In this document: one piece after another, positions 7,738 to 14,856 of the stretch
Position numbering within the stretch: position 1 is the stretch's first letter
Layout of the letters: every line of letters starts with the position of its first letter
Source of the DNA: CAZTYW01 sp964617695
GTDB taxonomy: Bacteria > Chloroflexota > Dehalococcoidia > UBA2247 > RBG-13-53-26
Direction of reading: 5' to 3'
Assembly (NCBI GenBank): GCA_964617695.1
Contig: CAZTYW010000016.1
Location: 1 to 32,567, forward strand
Length of the DNA: 32,567 nucleotides
The notes under the pieces: generated by a model
Database searches by the model: none
What the model was told of the DNA's origin: nothing
Seen by the model: the letters and a program-made list of their open reading frames with translations, nothing else
Translations under genes and position numbers: made by a program

Positions 7738-9279
7738 ATGACTTCAGAGAAGAAAGGTGATTCCTCGGGGTTTCCTCACTCTGAAGGAGACTCCCACTGG
7801 GGTCTTGGCGAGGACAGGAAGGAGCTCGAGGCGGGGTCTGAGCCGCTCGAGTATGTCTATGGTCGCCTGCATGTGGAAGGCGAAGACGCGGAGGATCTGG
7901 CTCACACGTGGCACGGCTTGGAGCCGTTAGAGGAGGAGAAGGGGTTGGAACTTGGAACCGTGCCGGAGGTCGATGCCAAGCTAGAACTTGAGGAGCTAGA
8001 GGCTGCTGATGACCCCGTGCGCATGTACCTTCGGCAGATAGGCAGGGTGCCACTCCTTACGGCAGAAGAAGAAAAGGTACTGGCGCGGAACAAGGAGGAG
8101 AAAGATTACATAAGAGACCTGGCCGAGGAATACTCGCGCGAGTTCATGAGGCTCCCCTCAGCTACGGACATAATGTTTGCTCTGCTAGAGCGGTTGGAGG
8201 AAGCATTGGGTCTGTTGAAGAATGTGGAGGAGCTGCTTGGCCTGCCAACGAGCGGGAGCCTTGCTGACAGGGTTTCGCATCCCGGGTTGCGCGCTGCCCT
8301 TGATAGGGAACTGAGCGAGCAACTTATGGAGGACGTGTCTCGGATAATGAACACGGGCCGGTCCAAGGTGGAGCAGTCGCTGAAGGACCTGTCTCTCACC
8401 AGCTCACTTGTACCACAAGGGCTCCTAAGCTTCATCGGCGAGAAGTCACCTGCTGAGTTGACCAGGCTCATTCACAACAGCCCTGAGTTCCGCGACACCG
8501 TTGGAGCTTACGAGGAGCAGTTTCGCAGATACCTTGATGGGATCAACCAGAGAGGAAGGATTGCAGAGGAGCGGCTGGTTGAGGCTAACCTGAGGCTTGT
8601 GGTCAGTGTAGCCAAGAAGTATGTTGAGCGGGGCATGTCGTTTCTTGATGTAATCCAGGAGGGCAACATCGGGCTGCTTCGTGCCGTGGAGAAGTTCGAC
8701 TACCGCAGAGGCTACAAATTCAGCACCTATGCTACCTGGTGGATACGACAATCCATTACCCGTGCCATAGCGGACCAGGCGCGGACCATCCGCATCCCGG
8801 TCCACATGGTGGAGACTATTACCAGGCTCTACCGGACAACACGCCGCCTGGCCCAGGAACTCGGCCGAGAACCGACCATAGAGGAGATCAGCGAACAGAT
8901 GGAGATGCCACCGGAGAAGGTGGAGGAGATCCTGAAGATATCCCAGGAACCGATCTCGTTGGAGACTCCTATTGGAGAGGAAGAGGACACTCACCTGGGA
9001 GACTTCATCGAGGACCGAAAGATCATGTCTCCAGATGATACCGCCTCCTACGAGCTTCTCAAGGAGCAGTTGGCGCGGGTGCTGAATACTCTTACCCCGC
9101 GGGAGCAGAGGGTGCTCAGATTGAGATTCGGGCTTGAGGATGGACGCAGCCGCACGTTGGAAGAGGTTGGCAGGGAGTTCAAGGTGACCCGCGAGCGGAT
9201 CAGGCAGATTGAGGCTAAGGCCCTCCGAAAGTTGCGCCACCCGACCCGGAGCCGCAGATTGAAGGACTACCTCGAGTAA
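7738..9279 (+). CDS. rpoD: Primary RNA polymerase sigma factor (sigma70/SigA)
   Basis: This is the housekeeping sigma factor. From the ATG at 7738 it has 513 residues. A poorly conserved acidic N-terminus (1-90) is followed by region 1.2 (DDPVRMYLRQIG, from residue 91) and a roughly 150-residue non-conserved insert (about 122-275). Region 2 comes next (RLVVSVAKKYVERGMSFLDV through FSTYATWWIRQS, about 279-350), then region 3. Region 4 has the helix-turn-helix VTRERIRQIEAKALRKLR (about 483-500). An in-frame ATG at 7693 would overlap the end of dnaG but lacks a ribosome-binding site. The 7738 ATG sits just after a GGGGGAAGGGG run, so I prefer it. Identity is certain and only the start is open. 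Confidence 0.95.
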   Translation: MTSEKKGDSSGFPHSEGDSHWGLGEDRKELEAGSEPLEYVYGRLHVEGEDAEDLAHTWHGLEPLEEEKGLELGTVPEVDAKLELEELEAADDPVRMYLRQIGRVPLLTAEEEKVLARNKEEKDYIRDLAEEYSREFMRLPSATDIMFALLERLEEALGLLKNVEELLGLPTSGSLADRVSHPGLRAALDRELSEQLMEDVSRIMNTGRSKVEQSLKDLSLTSSLVPQGLLSFIGEKSPAELTRLIHNSPEFRDTVGAYEEQFRRYLDGINQRGRIAEERLVEANLRLVVSVAKKYVERGMSFLDVIQEGNIGLLRAVEKFDYRRGYKFSTYATWWIRQSITRAIADQARTIRIPVHMVETITRLYRTTRRLAQELGREPTIEEISEQMEMPPEKVEEILKISQEPISLETPIGEEEDTHLGDFIEDRKIMSPDDTASYELLKEQLARVLNTLTPREQRVLRLRFGLEDGRSRTLEEVGREFKVTRERIRQIEAKALRKLRHPTRSRRLKDYLE

Positions 9280-9344
9280 GCCCCCGGCGCGAGCCCATTG
9301 GATCGTGCTGCCTCAGCCATTAGTGTCGTTTTCTGCTCCACACA

Positions 9345-9372
9345 TTGACAAACCTCCGACTCGGTGTATAAT
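9345..9372 (+). promoter_or_regulatory. Full-consensus sigma70 promoter
   Basis: TTGACA (9345-9350) and TATAAT (9367-9372) are both exact consensus boxes with a 16-bp spacer. They lie 66 bases after rpoD and 41 bases before the GTG of the next gene. This predicts strong, separate expression of the small membrane protein gene, from a start site near 9379. Confidence 0.8.
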
Positions 9373-9379
9373 CGGTTCT

Positions 9380-9397
9380 TAACCTGTTCGTAACCTG
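9380..9397 (+). repeat. Direct repeat TAACCTG just after the promoter
   Basis: TAACCTG occurs at 9380-9386 and 9391-9397, one helical turn (11 bp) apart, right at the predicted transcription start. The first copy also closes a small GGTT-CTT-AACC inverted repeat (9374-9384). Such spacing suits a regulator binding one DNA face, but no regulator is known. Confidence 0.4.
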
Positions 9398-9412
9398 ACT
9401 AGGAGGTGCCGT

Positions 9413-10018
9413 GTGGGTTGTATTTGGGGTTTCATCAAGGGAATCCTGATGACCATTGGTGCGATCACGCTGGTGATCGCAATCCTCATTGGAGTATTTG
9501 TCTGGCAGCTAACTCAGCCTTCGGGCCTGGAAGCACAGATGCATCCGGTGCTGGCAACTGAGACGGCTGCGGCCAGCTTTGATACGAAGGTGGGCGAGCT
9601 TGAACTGCAATTGACGAACGCGACTTCCGGTGACCCGGTGATGTTGTGCCTGACCGAGGAGGAGGTTACCTCCAAGATAGTGTATGAGCTGGGAAATGCC
9701 CCTGTAGATGTGAAAGAGGTCTGGGTCAATTTCACCGACGGTAAAGTGCAGGTTGTGGGCAAGGTGGACGTTGGCGTAGAGTTGAGTGCGGGGATCGAGA
9801 TAGAGATCACGGTCAACGAGGACGGCGATCCGACGATCACCTTTACCGAAATAGCCATTGGGGGTGGATTCGGCATACCCCAACAGGCCAAAGACGCTAT
9901 AGCCAACGCTATTCCAAGCGATGAGGCGTTGACCAACATGCTCAAAGACCTTCCCGTGGATATTGAGACAATTGTAGTTGGAGATGGCGAGCTGTGCTTC
10001 GAGGGGGTGAAGGTCTAG
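9413..10018 (+). CDS. Small membrane-anchored protein of unknown function
   Basis: I do not recognise a named family. The 201-residue protein begins with a short cytoplasmic tip and one strongly hydrophobic segment (about residues 10-31, ILMTIGAITLVIAILIGVFVW). After it comes an acidic, beta-strand-rich domain that should lie outside the membrane. That domain has alternating valines and glycines (DGKVQVVGKVDVGVEL) and a helix near 155-180. This layout resembles single-span proteins with a lipid-binding-like beta domain, such as YpmS or LmeA types, but the likeness is only structural and tentative. The start is GTG at 9413, five bases after AGGAGGT (9401-9407). The gene forms its own unit, with a consensus promoter before and an intrinsic terminator after it. 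Confidence 0.75.
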   Translation: MGCIWGFIKGILMTIGAITLVIAILIGVFVWQLTQPSGLEAQMHPVLATETAAASFDTKVGELELQLTNATSGDPVMLCLTEEEVTSKIVYELGNAPVDVKEVWVNFTDGKVQVVGKVDVGVELSAGIEIEITVNEDGDPTITFTEIAIGGGFGIPQQAKDAIANAIPSDEALTNMLKDLPVDIETIVVGDGELCFEGVKV

Positions 10019-10051
10019 GACTGCCAGAGAAGGTCTGCGCTTTAGCGTTGT

Positions 10052-10078
10052 AGCGGGGGCTTGTCCCCCGCTTTTCTT
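10052..10078 (+). terminator. Intrinsic terminator after the small membrane protein gene
   Basis: The arms AGCGGGGG (10052-10059) and CCCCCGCT (10065-10072) form a perfect 8-bp G+C-rich stem with a five-base loop. A T-rich tract (TTTTCTT) follows on the plus strand. It ends the rightward transcript before the convergent ffh gene. The other strand lacks a T-run, so it is probably one-directional. Confidence 0.85.
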
Positions 10079-10112
10079 ATGGTGACAGACTTGACTTCCA
10101 GGCCAGTGGTCC

Positions 10113-11438
10113 CTAGTGCAGCCTTGAGAGAAGGCCTCGTGCTTTCCCCGAGTCGAGCTGTTTCATCAGCTTCTGCGTCTGGCGGAACTGGTTGATGAGG
10201 CGGTTGATATCCTGAGGACTTGTGCCGCTGCCCTTGGCAATGCGGCGGCGGCGACTGCCATCGACTATCTCGGGATGGCGGCGTTCTTCGGCCGTCATGG
10301 AGAATATTATCGCTTCCACCTTCTTCACCTGTTTTTCGTCCATTCCTTCAGGCAAACGGCGGGCCAGAGATGATAGCCCAGGGACCATTTCAACTAGCTG
10401 GCTGAGGGGTCCCATCTTCTTCACCTGCTGCAACTGGTCCAGAAAGTCCTCCAGGTTGAAGGTGGCCGTGCGCAATTTCTTCTCCATCTCCTTGGCCTTC
10501 TTTTGATCGATTACCTTCTCCGCTTTCTCAATCAGGGTGACCATGTCTCCCATCCCAAGGATGCGGGAAGCCAGCCGATCAGGATAGAAAGGCTCAAGGG
10601 CGTCGACCTTCTCCCCTATACCTATGAACTTTATGGGGATCCCGGTGACTGACTTAATCGATAGAGCGGCCCCTCCGCGTGCGTCGCCGTCTATCTTGGT
10701 GAGTATCAATCCTGTCAGTCCTACCCTGGTGTTGAATTCCTCAGCCACGCGCACTGCGTCCTGTCCGGTCATGGCGTCCACTACTAGCAGGACTTCGGAA
10801 GGCTGGAGAGCCTTTTTCACCTCGACCATCTCACTCATCATGGGCTCGTCGATATGGAGGCGGCCCTGGGTGTCGACCACGAGCCAGTTGGCGGCCAGGT
10901 CTTTGGCTCGCTTGATCGCCTGGCCACAGATGGCTGCAGGCGGCACCGTGTGTTTGTCAGCGTGGACGGGAATGTCCAGTTGCCTGCCCAGAGTGACGAG
11001 TTGCTCTATGGCTGCCGGTCGGCGGGTGTCGGCGGCCACGAGAAGGGGATGTTGGCCTGAGTGCCTCAGGTGCAGAGCCAGCTTTGCTGCTGTGGTTGTC
11101 TTGCCGCTGCCCTGGAGACCTACCAGCATCAGCCTGGAGGGAGGGTGACCCGCCGGGACGAGCCAGCTCTCCTTGCCGCCGAGGACAGTCACCAGCTCCT
11201 CATGGACGATTCTTACGACGTGCTGGGCCGGGCTCAGGCTTTCGAGCACCTCGCTGGTCAGGGCTCGCTCCCTGACCCGGCCAGTGAAGTCCTTTGCCAC
11301 TTTCAGATTCACGTCGGCTTCAAGGAGCGCCAGCCTTACCTGGCGCAGTGCCTCATCCACGTCCTTTTCACTGATGCTGCCCTTACTGCTCAGTCTCCTG
11401 AAGACATCGCCGATTTTCTCCGACAGTAGCTCGAACAT
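10113..11438 (-). CDS. ffh: Signal recognition particle protein (SRP54 homologue)
   Basis: Ffh binds 4.5S RNA and signal sequences and, with FtsY, brings ribosomes to the SecYEG translocon. The likely start is the ATG at 11438 (MFELLSEKIGDVFRRL), giving 441 residues; the frame stays open 21 codons further upstream. The N domain is followed by the GTPase G domain: G1 GLQGSGKTT (107-115), G3 DTQGR (189-193), and G4 TKID (247-250). The methionine-rich M domain has KGSGTSPQDINRLINQF for RNA binding. The G3 motif is unusual, because most Ffh proteins have DTAGR. It is divergent from sbcC and convergent with the gene before it, so it is a single-gene unit. No SRP RNA gene was seen nearby. Confidence 0.96.
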   Translation of the reverse strand: MFELLSEKIGDVFRRLSSKGSISEKDVDEALRQVRLALLEADVNLKVAKDFTGRVRERALTSEVLESLSPAQHVVRIVHEELVTVLGGKESWLVPAGHPPSRLMLVGLQGSGKTTTAAKLALHLRHSGQHPLLVAADTRRPAAIEQLVTLGRQLDIPVHADKHTVPPAAICGQAIKRAKDLAANWLVVDTQGRLHIDEPMMSEMVEVKKALQPSEVLLVVDAMTGQDAVRVAEEFNTRVGLTGLILTKIDGDARGGAALSIKSVTGIPIKFIGIGEKVDALEPFYPDRLASRILGMGDMVTLIEKAEKVIDQKKAKEMEKKLRTATFNLEDFLDQLQQVKKMGPLSQLVEMVPGLSSLARRLPEGMDEKQVKKVEAIIFSMTAEERRHPEIVDGSRRRRIAKGSGTSPQDINRLINQFRQTQKLMKQLDSGKARGLLSRLH

Positions 11439-11457
11439 TGCCCGTTCCCTGGCAATC

Positions 11458-11486
11458 ATTGTAGTTGAAGCAGGGTGGCCGAGCAA
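11458..11486 (-). promoter_or_regulatory. Possible ffh promoter with palindrome at its -35
   Basis: On the minus strand TTGCTC (11486-11481) and TACAAT (11463-11458) are 17 bp apart, just ahead of the ffh ATG. The -35 match is weak. The box lies in the loop of a perfect inverted repeat, GTGGCC/GGCCAC (11475-11480 and 11487-11492), which could be a binding site. Confidence 0.35.
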
Positions 11487-11634
11487 GGCCACGTCAACCA
11501 ACCGACGACGGGCTCCTTAGCCAGAAAAGAGAGGCGGCTGCCGCGGGCACCACATTGGGAGAACGGCGCCCTGATGGTCGGCGCTGTCCTGCTAGGTGCC
11601 CTCCTGTGGGATGACGCCTGGAGCAGGCTGAGGA

Positions 11635-11640
11635 TATAAT
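11635..11640 (+). promoter_or_regulatory. Possible sbcC promoter -10 box
   Basis: A consensus TATAAT (11635-11640) lies 83 bases before the sbcC ATG. The best -35 candidate, ATGACG (11611-11616), is 18 bp upstream and weak. The remaining part of the ffh-sbcC gap shows no gene. Confidence 0.4.
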
Positions 11641-11723
11641 GGTCTGCGTAGACTGAGTGCATTACTCGTACCGCTCGCAGTGCTGGTCCGCAGCAAGGAA
11701 TAAGGCTCCTTTGGGGGTGGGAA

Positions 11724-14309
11724 ATGATACCTGCAAGGCTCTCGCTGCGCAATTTCATGTGCTACCTGGACAATGTACCGCCGCTGAGTTTCGAAGGCAT
11801 GCACCTGGCCTGCCTTTGTGGGGACAACGGCAACGGCAAGTCGGCCTTGATTGATGCCATCACGTGGGCGTTGTGGGGAAAGTCGAGGGCCAAGAGCGAC
11901 GATGAACTCATCCACCTGGGGAAGGGTGACATGGAAGTGCAGTTCGACTTCTGGGTGGGGGATGACCTCTATCGGGTGGTACGCAAACGGACCAAAGCCA
12001 GGTCGAGGAGCGGGTCGGGCAGGGCACAGCGGCCAGGGCAGACCCTCCTAGACTTCCAGATAGCCGCCGGACAGGGTTTTATGTCGATTGCCGGCGACAG
12101 TGTGGCGCAGACACAGCGGAGGATTGTTGAGACCTTACGTATGGACTATGCCACGTTCATCAACAGTGCCTTCCTGCGACAGGGGCACGCCGACGAATTC
12201 ACTGTCAAACCACCGGGCGACAGGAAGAAAGTGCTGTCAGACATAATGGGGCTGTCGCTCTACGATGAGCTCGAAGAGAAAGCAAGAAGCCGTGCCAGGG
12301 AAAGGGAGCAGCAGCAAGGGGCGCTGGAGAGCGCTATAGAGGAGATGCAGCACGAGATTGGGCGGAGGGCAGAATATGAGGCTGCTTTGGCAGAGGTTAC
12401 AGGAGAGTTGGAGGGGATCGGAGAGGTAGTTGGAGAGCAGGAGTCTCAGTTAATGATGCTGAGGGAGCAGAAAAGGGCGTTGGATTTCAAGCAAGAGCAA
12501 CTGACCGATTTGGCCGGAGCTGTAGAGCAAGCGGGGGAGGAGTTGGCCCGGTGGCAGGCCCGCCTGAGTGAGCACAGCCGCAGGATCGCAGAACACGAAA
12601 ACCTGCTGGAGCAGCGCTCGACAGTTGAGCAGGGTTACGTCCAACTCCAGGAGGCCAGGAAGGAAGCGGAAGAGTTGGGCCTGAAACTGGAGAAGTCCTT
12701 TTCGCTTGGCAGACGAAAAGACAGCTTGTTGCAGACCGTAAATGAGTCCAGGGGAAGGAAGCTGGAAGAGCGAGGCCGGGTGCAGAGCAGAGTCGAGGAA
12801 CTGGAAGCCAAAGCTCGTGGCATCGCCGTGCTTCAGCAGCAGCTTGCTGAGGCAAATGCCAGGCGCGATAGGATTGTAGAGACGGAGAAAGAACTGGAAG
12901 ACCAGAAGCGTCAGGCCCAGGAGCTGGCCGTTCAGATCCAATACATGAAGTCTGCCAGCAATGAGGCTGTGCAGGACGTGAAAGAGTTGAAGGACAAGCT
13001 GGCATTGCTGATGCGGGGAGACGCCAGATGTCCTCTGTGTGACGCCGAGCTCGGTGTGCAAGGCAAGCAGAGGATAGAGAACAGATACAGGGCAGAGTTG
13101 AGCACGAAAGCGGATAGCCAGCGCAGAAGTGCTGCTGAGATGCAGCGGAAAGCGGCTGAGCACCAGCAGATGGCTCGCCAAGTCAGCCAGTTGGAGTCGA
13201 GGGTGAACCAGGAGCGCGTCTCGATCCAGAGCCAGATAGCCAGGCTGGAGAACGACATCGCACTTGCCAGGCAGGCCGAAGTCGAACTGGGCAATGTCAA
13301 GGCTGAACTGGGCCGCGTGGAGCACCAGTTGACCAGGGGGGAATTCGCCGTCGACGAGCAGCGGGCGCTGTCCGAGGTGATGCAGCAGATCGCCGATTTG
13401 GGCTACGACGCTGATAGGCATCAGCAGGCGCGGGGGCTTGTGGCGGAACTTGACAAGTATGAAGACCTGCGGCGGAAGGTCGAAGAGGCTGAAAGGAATC
13501 TCCCCTCAGAGACGGCGGCGCTCAAGCAGGCCGAAGAGGCTATCACTGCCTGGGAATCAACATTGAACAACAACCGGGTAAGGGCTGCAGTCTTGGCTGA
13601 TGAGGTGGCTGCCATGCCTGGGCTGGCGCGCCAACTCAGCCAGGCTGAGCAAGAGTACAGTTCATTGCGCCAGCGGGAAACCGGGGTGAGAGACAGGATG
13701 GTGGCTGTACAGGAGAGGCTTGCTCGGTGCTCGGAATTGGAGTCCAGGAAGCTTGAGAAGGAAGGGGAACTACGCAGGGCCTCCAGGGACAAGGGAATCT
13801 ACGAGGAGTTGGCGCAAGCCTTTGGGAAGAGGGGCGTCCAGGCCTTTCTCATCGAGTCTGCCATCCCGGAGATTGAACAGGAGGCGAACAGGTTGCTGGG
13901 TCGAATGACAGACCAGCGGATGCACATCAACATCGACACTCAGCGGGAAACGAAGAAGGGTGAGACCGTCGAGACACTCGACATAAAGATCTCCGACGAA
14001 TTGGGTACTCGAAGCTACGAGATGTATAGTGGTGGAGAGGCTTTCCGCATCAATCTTGCCCTTCGCATAGCTCTATCCAGGCTGCTGGCCAGGCGGGCCG
14101 GAGCCCCCTTGCCTACACTGTTCATTGACGAGGGTTTTGGCACCCAGGACAGTCGCGGACTGGGAAAGCTGGTAGAGGCCATAAACTCCATACAGGACGA
14201 TTTCAAGAAGATAGTGGTCATAACGCATCTGGACGAACTCAAGGAGACCTTCCCGGTGCGCATAGAGGTCTCCAAGACAACTGAAGGATCGACAATCTCG
14301 CTGAGCTAG
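11724..14309 (+). CDS. sbcC: SbcC/Rad50-type SMC-like ATPase of the double-strand break nuclease
   Basis: With SbcD (Mre11) this ATPase opens and trims DNA ends and hairpins. The 861-residue protein has the split ABC ATPase layout. The N-terminal Walker A is GDNGNGKSAL (about residues 33-42), with the Q-loop region NSAFLRQGHADEF. Long coiled coils on both sides surround the zinc hook C436-P-L-C439. The C-terminal signature is YSGGEAFR (768-775), and Walker B is LFIDEG (799-804). It is closer in length to Rad50-like Chloroflexota and archaeal proteins than to the 1048-residue E. coli SbcC. A GGGGGTGG ribosome-binding stretch precedes the ATG. No sbcD lies next to it, which is unusual since the pair is normally adjacent. 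Confidence 0.93.
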   Translation: MIPARLSLRNFMCYLDNVPPLSFEGMHLACLCGDNGNGKSALIDAITWALWGKSRAKSDDELIHLGKGDMEVQFDFWVGDDLYRVVRKRTKARSRSGSGRAQRPGQTLLDFQIAAGQGFMSIAGDSVAQTQRRIVETLRMDYATFINSAFLRQGHADEFTVKPPGDRKKVLSDIMGLSLYDELEEKARSRAREREQQQGALESAIEEMQHEIGRRAEYEAALAEVTGELEGIGEVVGEQESQLMMLREQKRALDFKQEQLTDLAGAVEQAGEELARWQARLSEHSRRIAEHENLLEQRSTVEQGYVQLQEARKEAEELGLKLEKSFSLGRRKDSLLQTVNESRGRKLEERGRVQSRVEELEAKARGIAVLQQQLAEANARRDRIVETEKELEDQKRQAQELAVQIQYMKSASNEAVQDVKELKDKLALLMRGDARCPLCDAELGVQGKQRIENRYRAELSTKADSQRRSAAEMQRKAAEHQQMARQVSQLESRVNQERVSIQSQIARLENDIALARQAEVELGNVKAELGRVEHQLTRGEFAVDEQRALSEVMQQIADLGYDADRHQQARGLVAELDKYEDLRRKVEEAERNLPSETAALKQAEEAITAWESTLNNNRVRAAVLADEVAAMPGLARQLSQAEQEYSSLRQRETGVRDRMVAVQERLARCSELESRKLEKEGELRRASRDKGIYEELAQAFGKRGVQAFLIESAIPEIEQEANRLLGRMTDQRMHINIDTQRETKKGETVETLDIKISDELGTRSYEMYSGGEAFRINLALRIALSRLLARRAGAPLPTLFIDEGFGTQDSRGLGKLVEAINSIQDDFKKIVVITHLDELKETFPVRIEVSKTTEGSTISLS

Positions 14310-14325
14310 GCTGAATAGCCCTGCC

Positions 14326-14823
14326 TCAGGAGGTGCCTGGTCTGGCGGCGGTCCTGCTGATCAACTCGGACAGCTTTTCGGCGGCCTGCCTCATCTGAGC
14401 CCTGTTGGCGGTGCTGGCATCCACATATTGCAGCGCTTTGGGCTCGCAGAACTTGACACAGGTCGGGTCGCCGTCACAGAGGTCACACTTGATGACCTTT
14501 CTGGCAACGGGGTCGAAACCCATGGCGCCAAACGGGCAGGCCGCCACGCACAGCCTGCATCCTATACAGACGTCATAGTCCAGAGCCACCCTGGCTACCA
14601 CTCCGTCTCTGCTCAATGCTTTGACCGGACATATAGCCATACATGGTGCTGACTCACACTGCTGGCAGAGCATCGGGGTCTCGACGCAAATAGGTTCCCA
14701 CTTGATGACGGCGATCCTGGCAAGGGTTGGGTTCGCCGCCCCGCCATTCTTGACTGAGCACGCTACTTCACACAGCCTGCAGCCGGTGCACCTGGAGTGG
14801 TCTACTAGTAGCATTCTGTCCAT
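14326..14823 (-). CDS. Four-cluster [4Fe-4S] ferredoxin, electron-transfer subunit of the aldehyde oxidoreductase
   Basis: This 165-residue protein has sixteen cysteines in four sets fitting four [4Fe-4S] clusters: C12/15/18/22, C53/56/61/65, C86/89/92/96 and C113/116/122/126. This is the HycB/DmsB/NrfC-type fold that shuttles electrons for molybdenum or tungsten enzymes. It has no signal peptide, so it works in the cytoplasm. It follows the aldehyde oxidoreductase gene by 33 bases, with an AAGGAGG nine bases before its ATG. In the best-studied case, AorA of Aromatoleum, a polyferredoxin of this size partners the tungsten subunit AorB. By inference it links the active-site subunit to the large iron-sulfur protein encoded upstream. 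Confidence 0.9.
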   Translation of the reverse strand: MDRMLLVDHSRCTGCRLCEVACSVKNGGAANPTLARIAVIKWEPICVETPMLCQQCESAPCMAICPVKALSRDGVVARVALDYDVCIGCRLCVAACPFGAMGFDPVARKVIKCDLCDGDPTCVKFCEPKALQYVDASTANRAQMRQAAEKLSELISRTAARPGTS

Positions 14824-14856
14824 TGTGTGCTGCCTCCTTCTGACGTGCTGGAGTAC

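Noticed and set aside
11439..11723. Search for an SRP RNA gene in the ffh-sbcC gap
   Set aside because: The conserved GGAAGCAGC-type SRP RNA core is not present on either strand.
12450..13421. 323-codon open frame antisense to sbcC
   Set aside because: It is a shadow of the sbcC coiled-coil region; it has no ribosome-binding site or known motif.
14309..14320. GGCT-GAAT-AGCC hairpin between convergent sbcC and ferredoxin genes
   Set aside because: The stem is only four pairs with no T-run on either strand, too weak to call a terminator.
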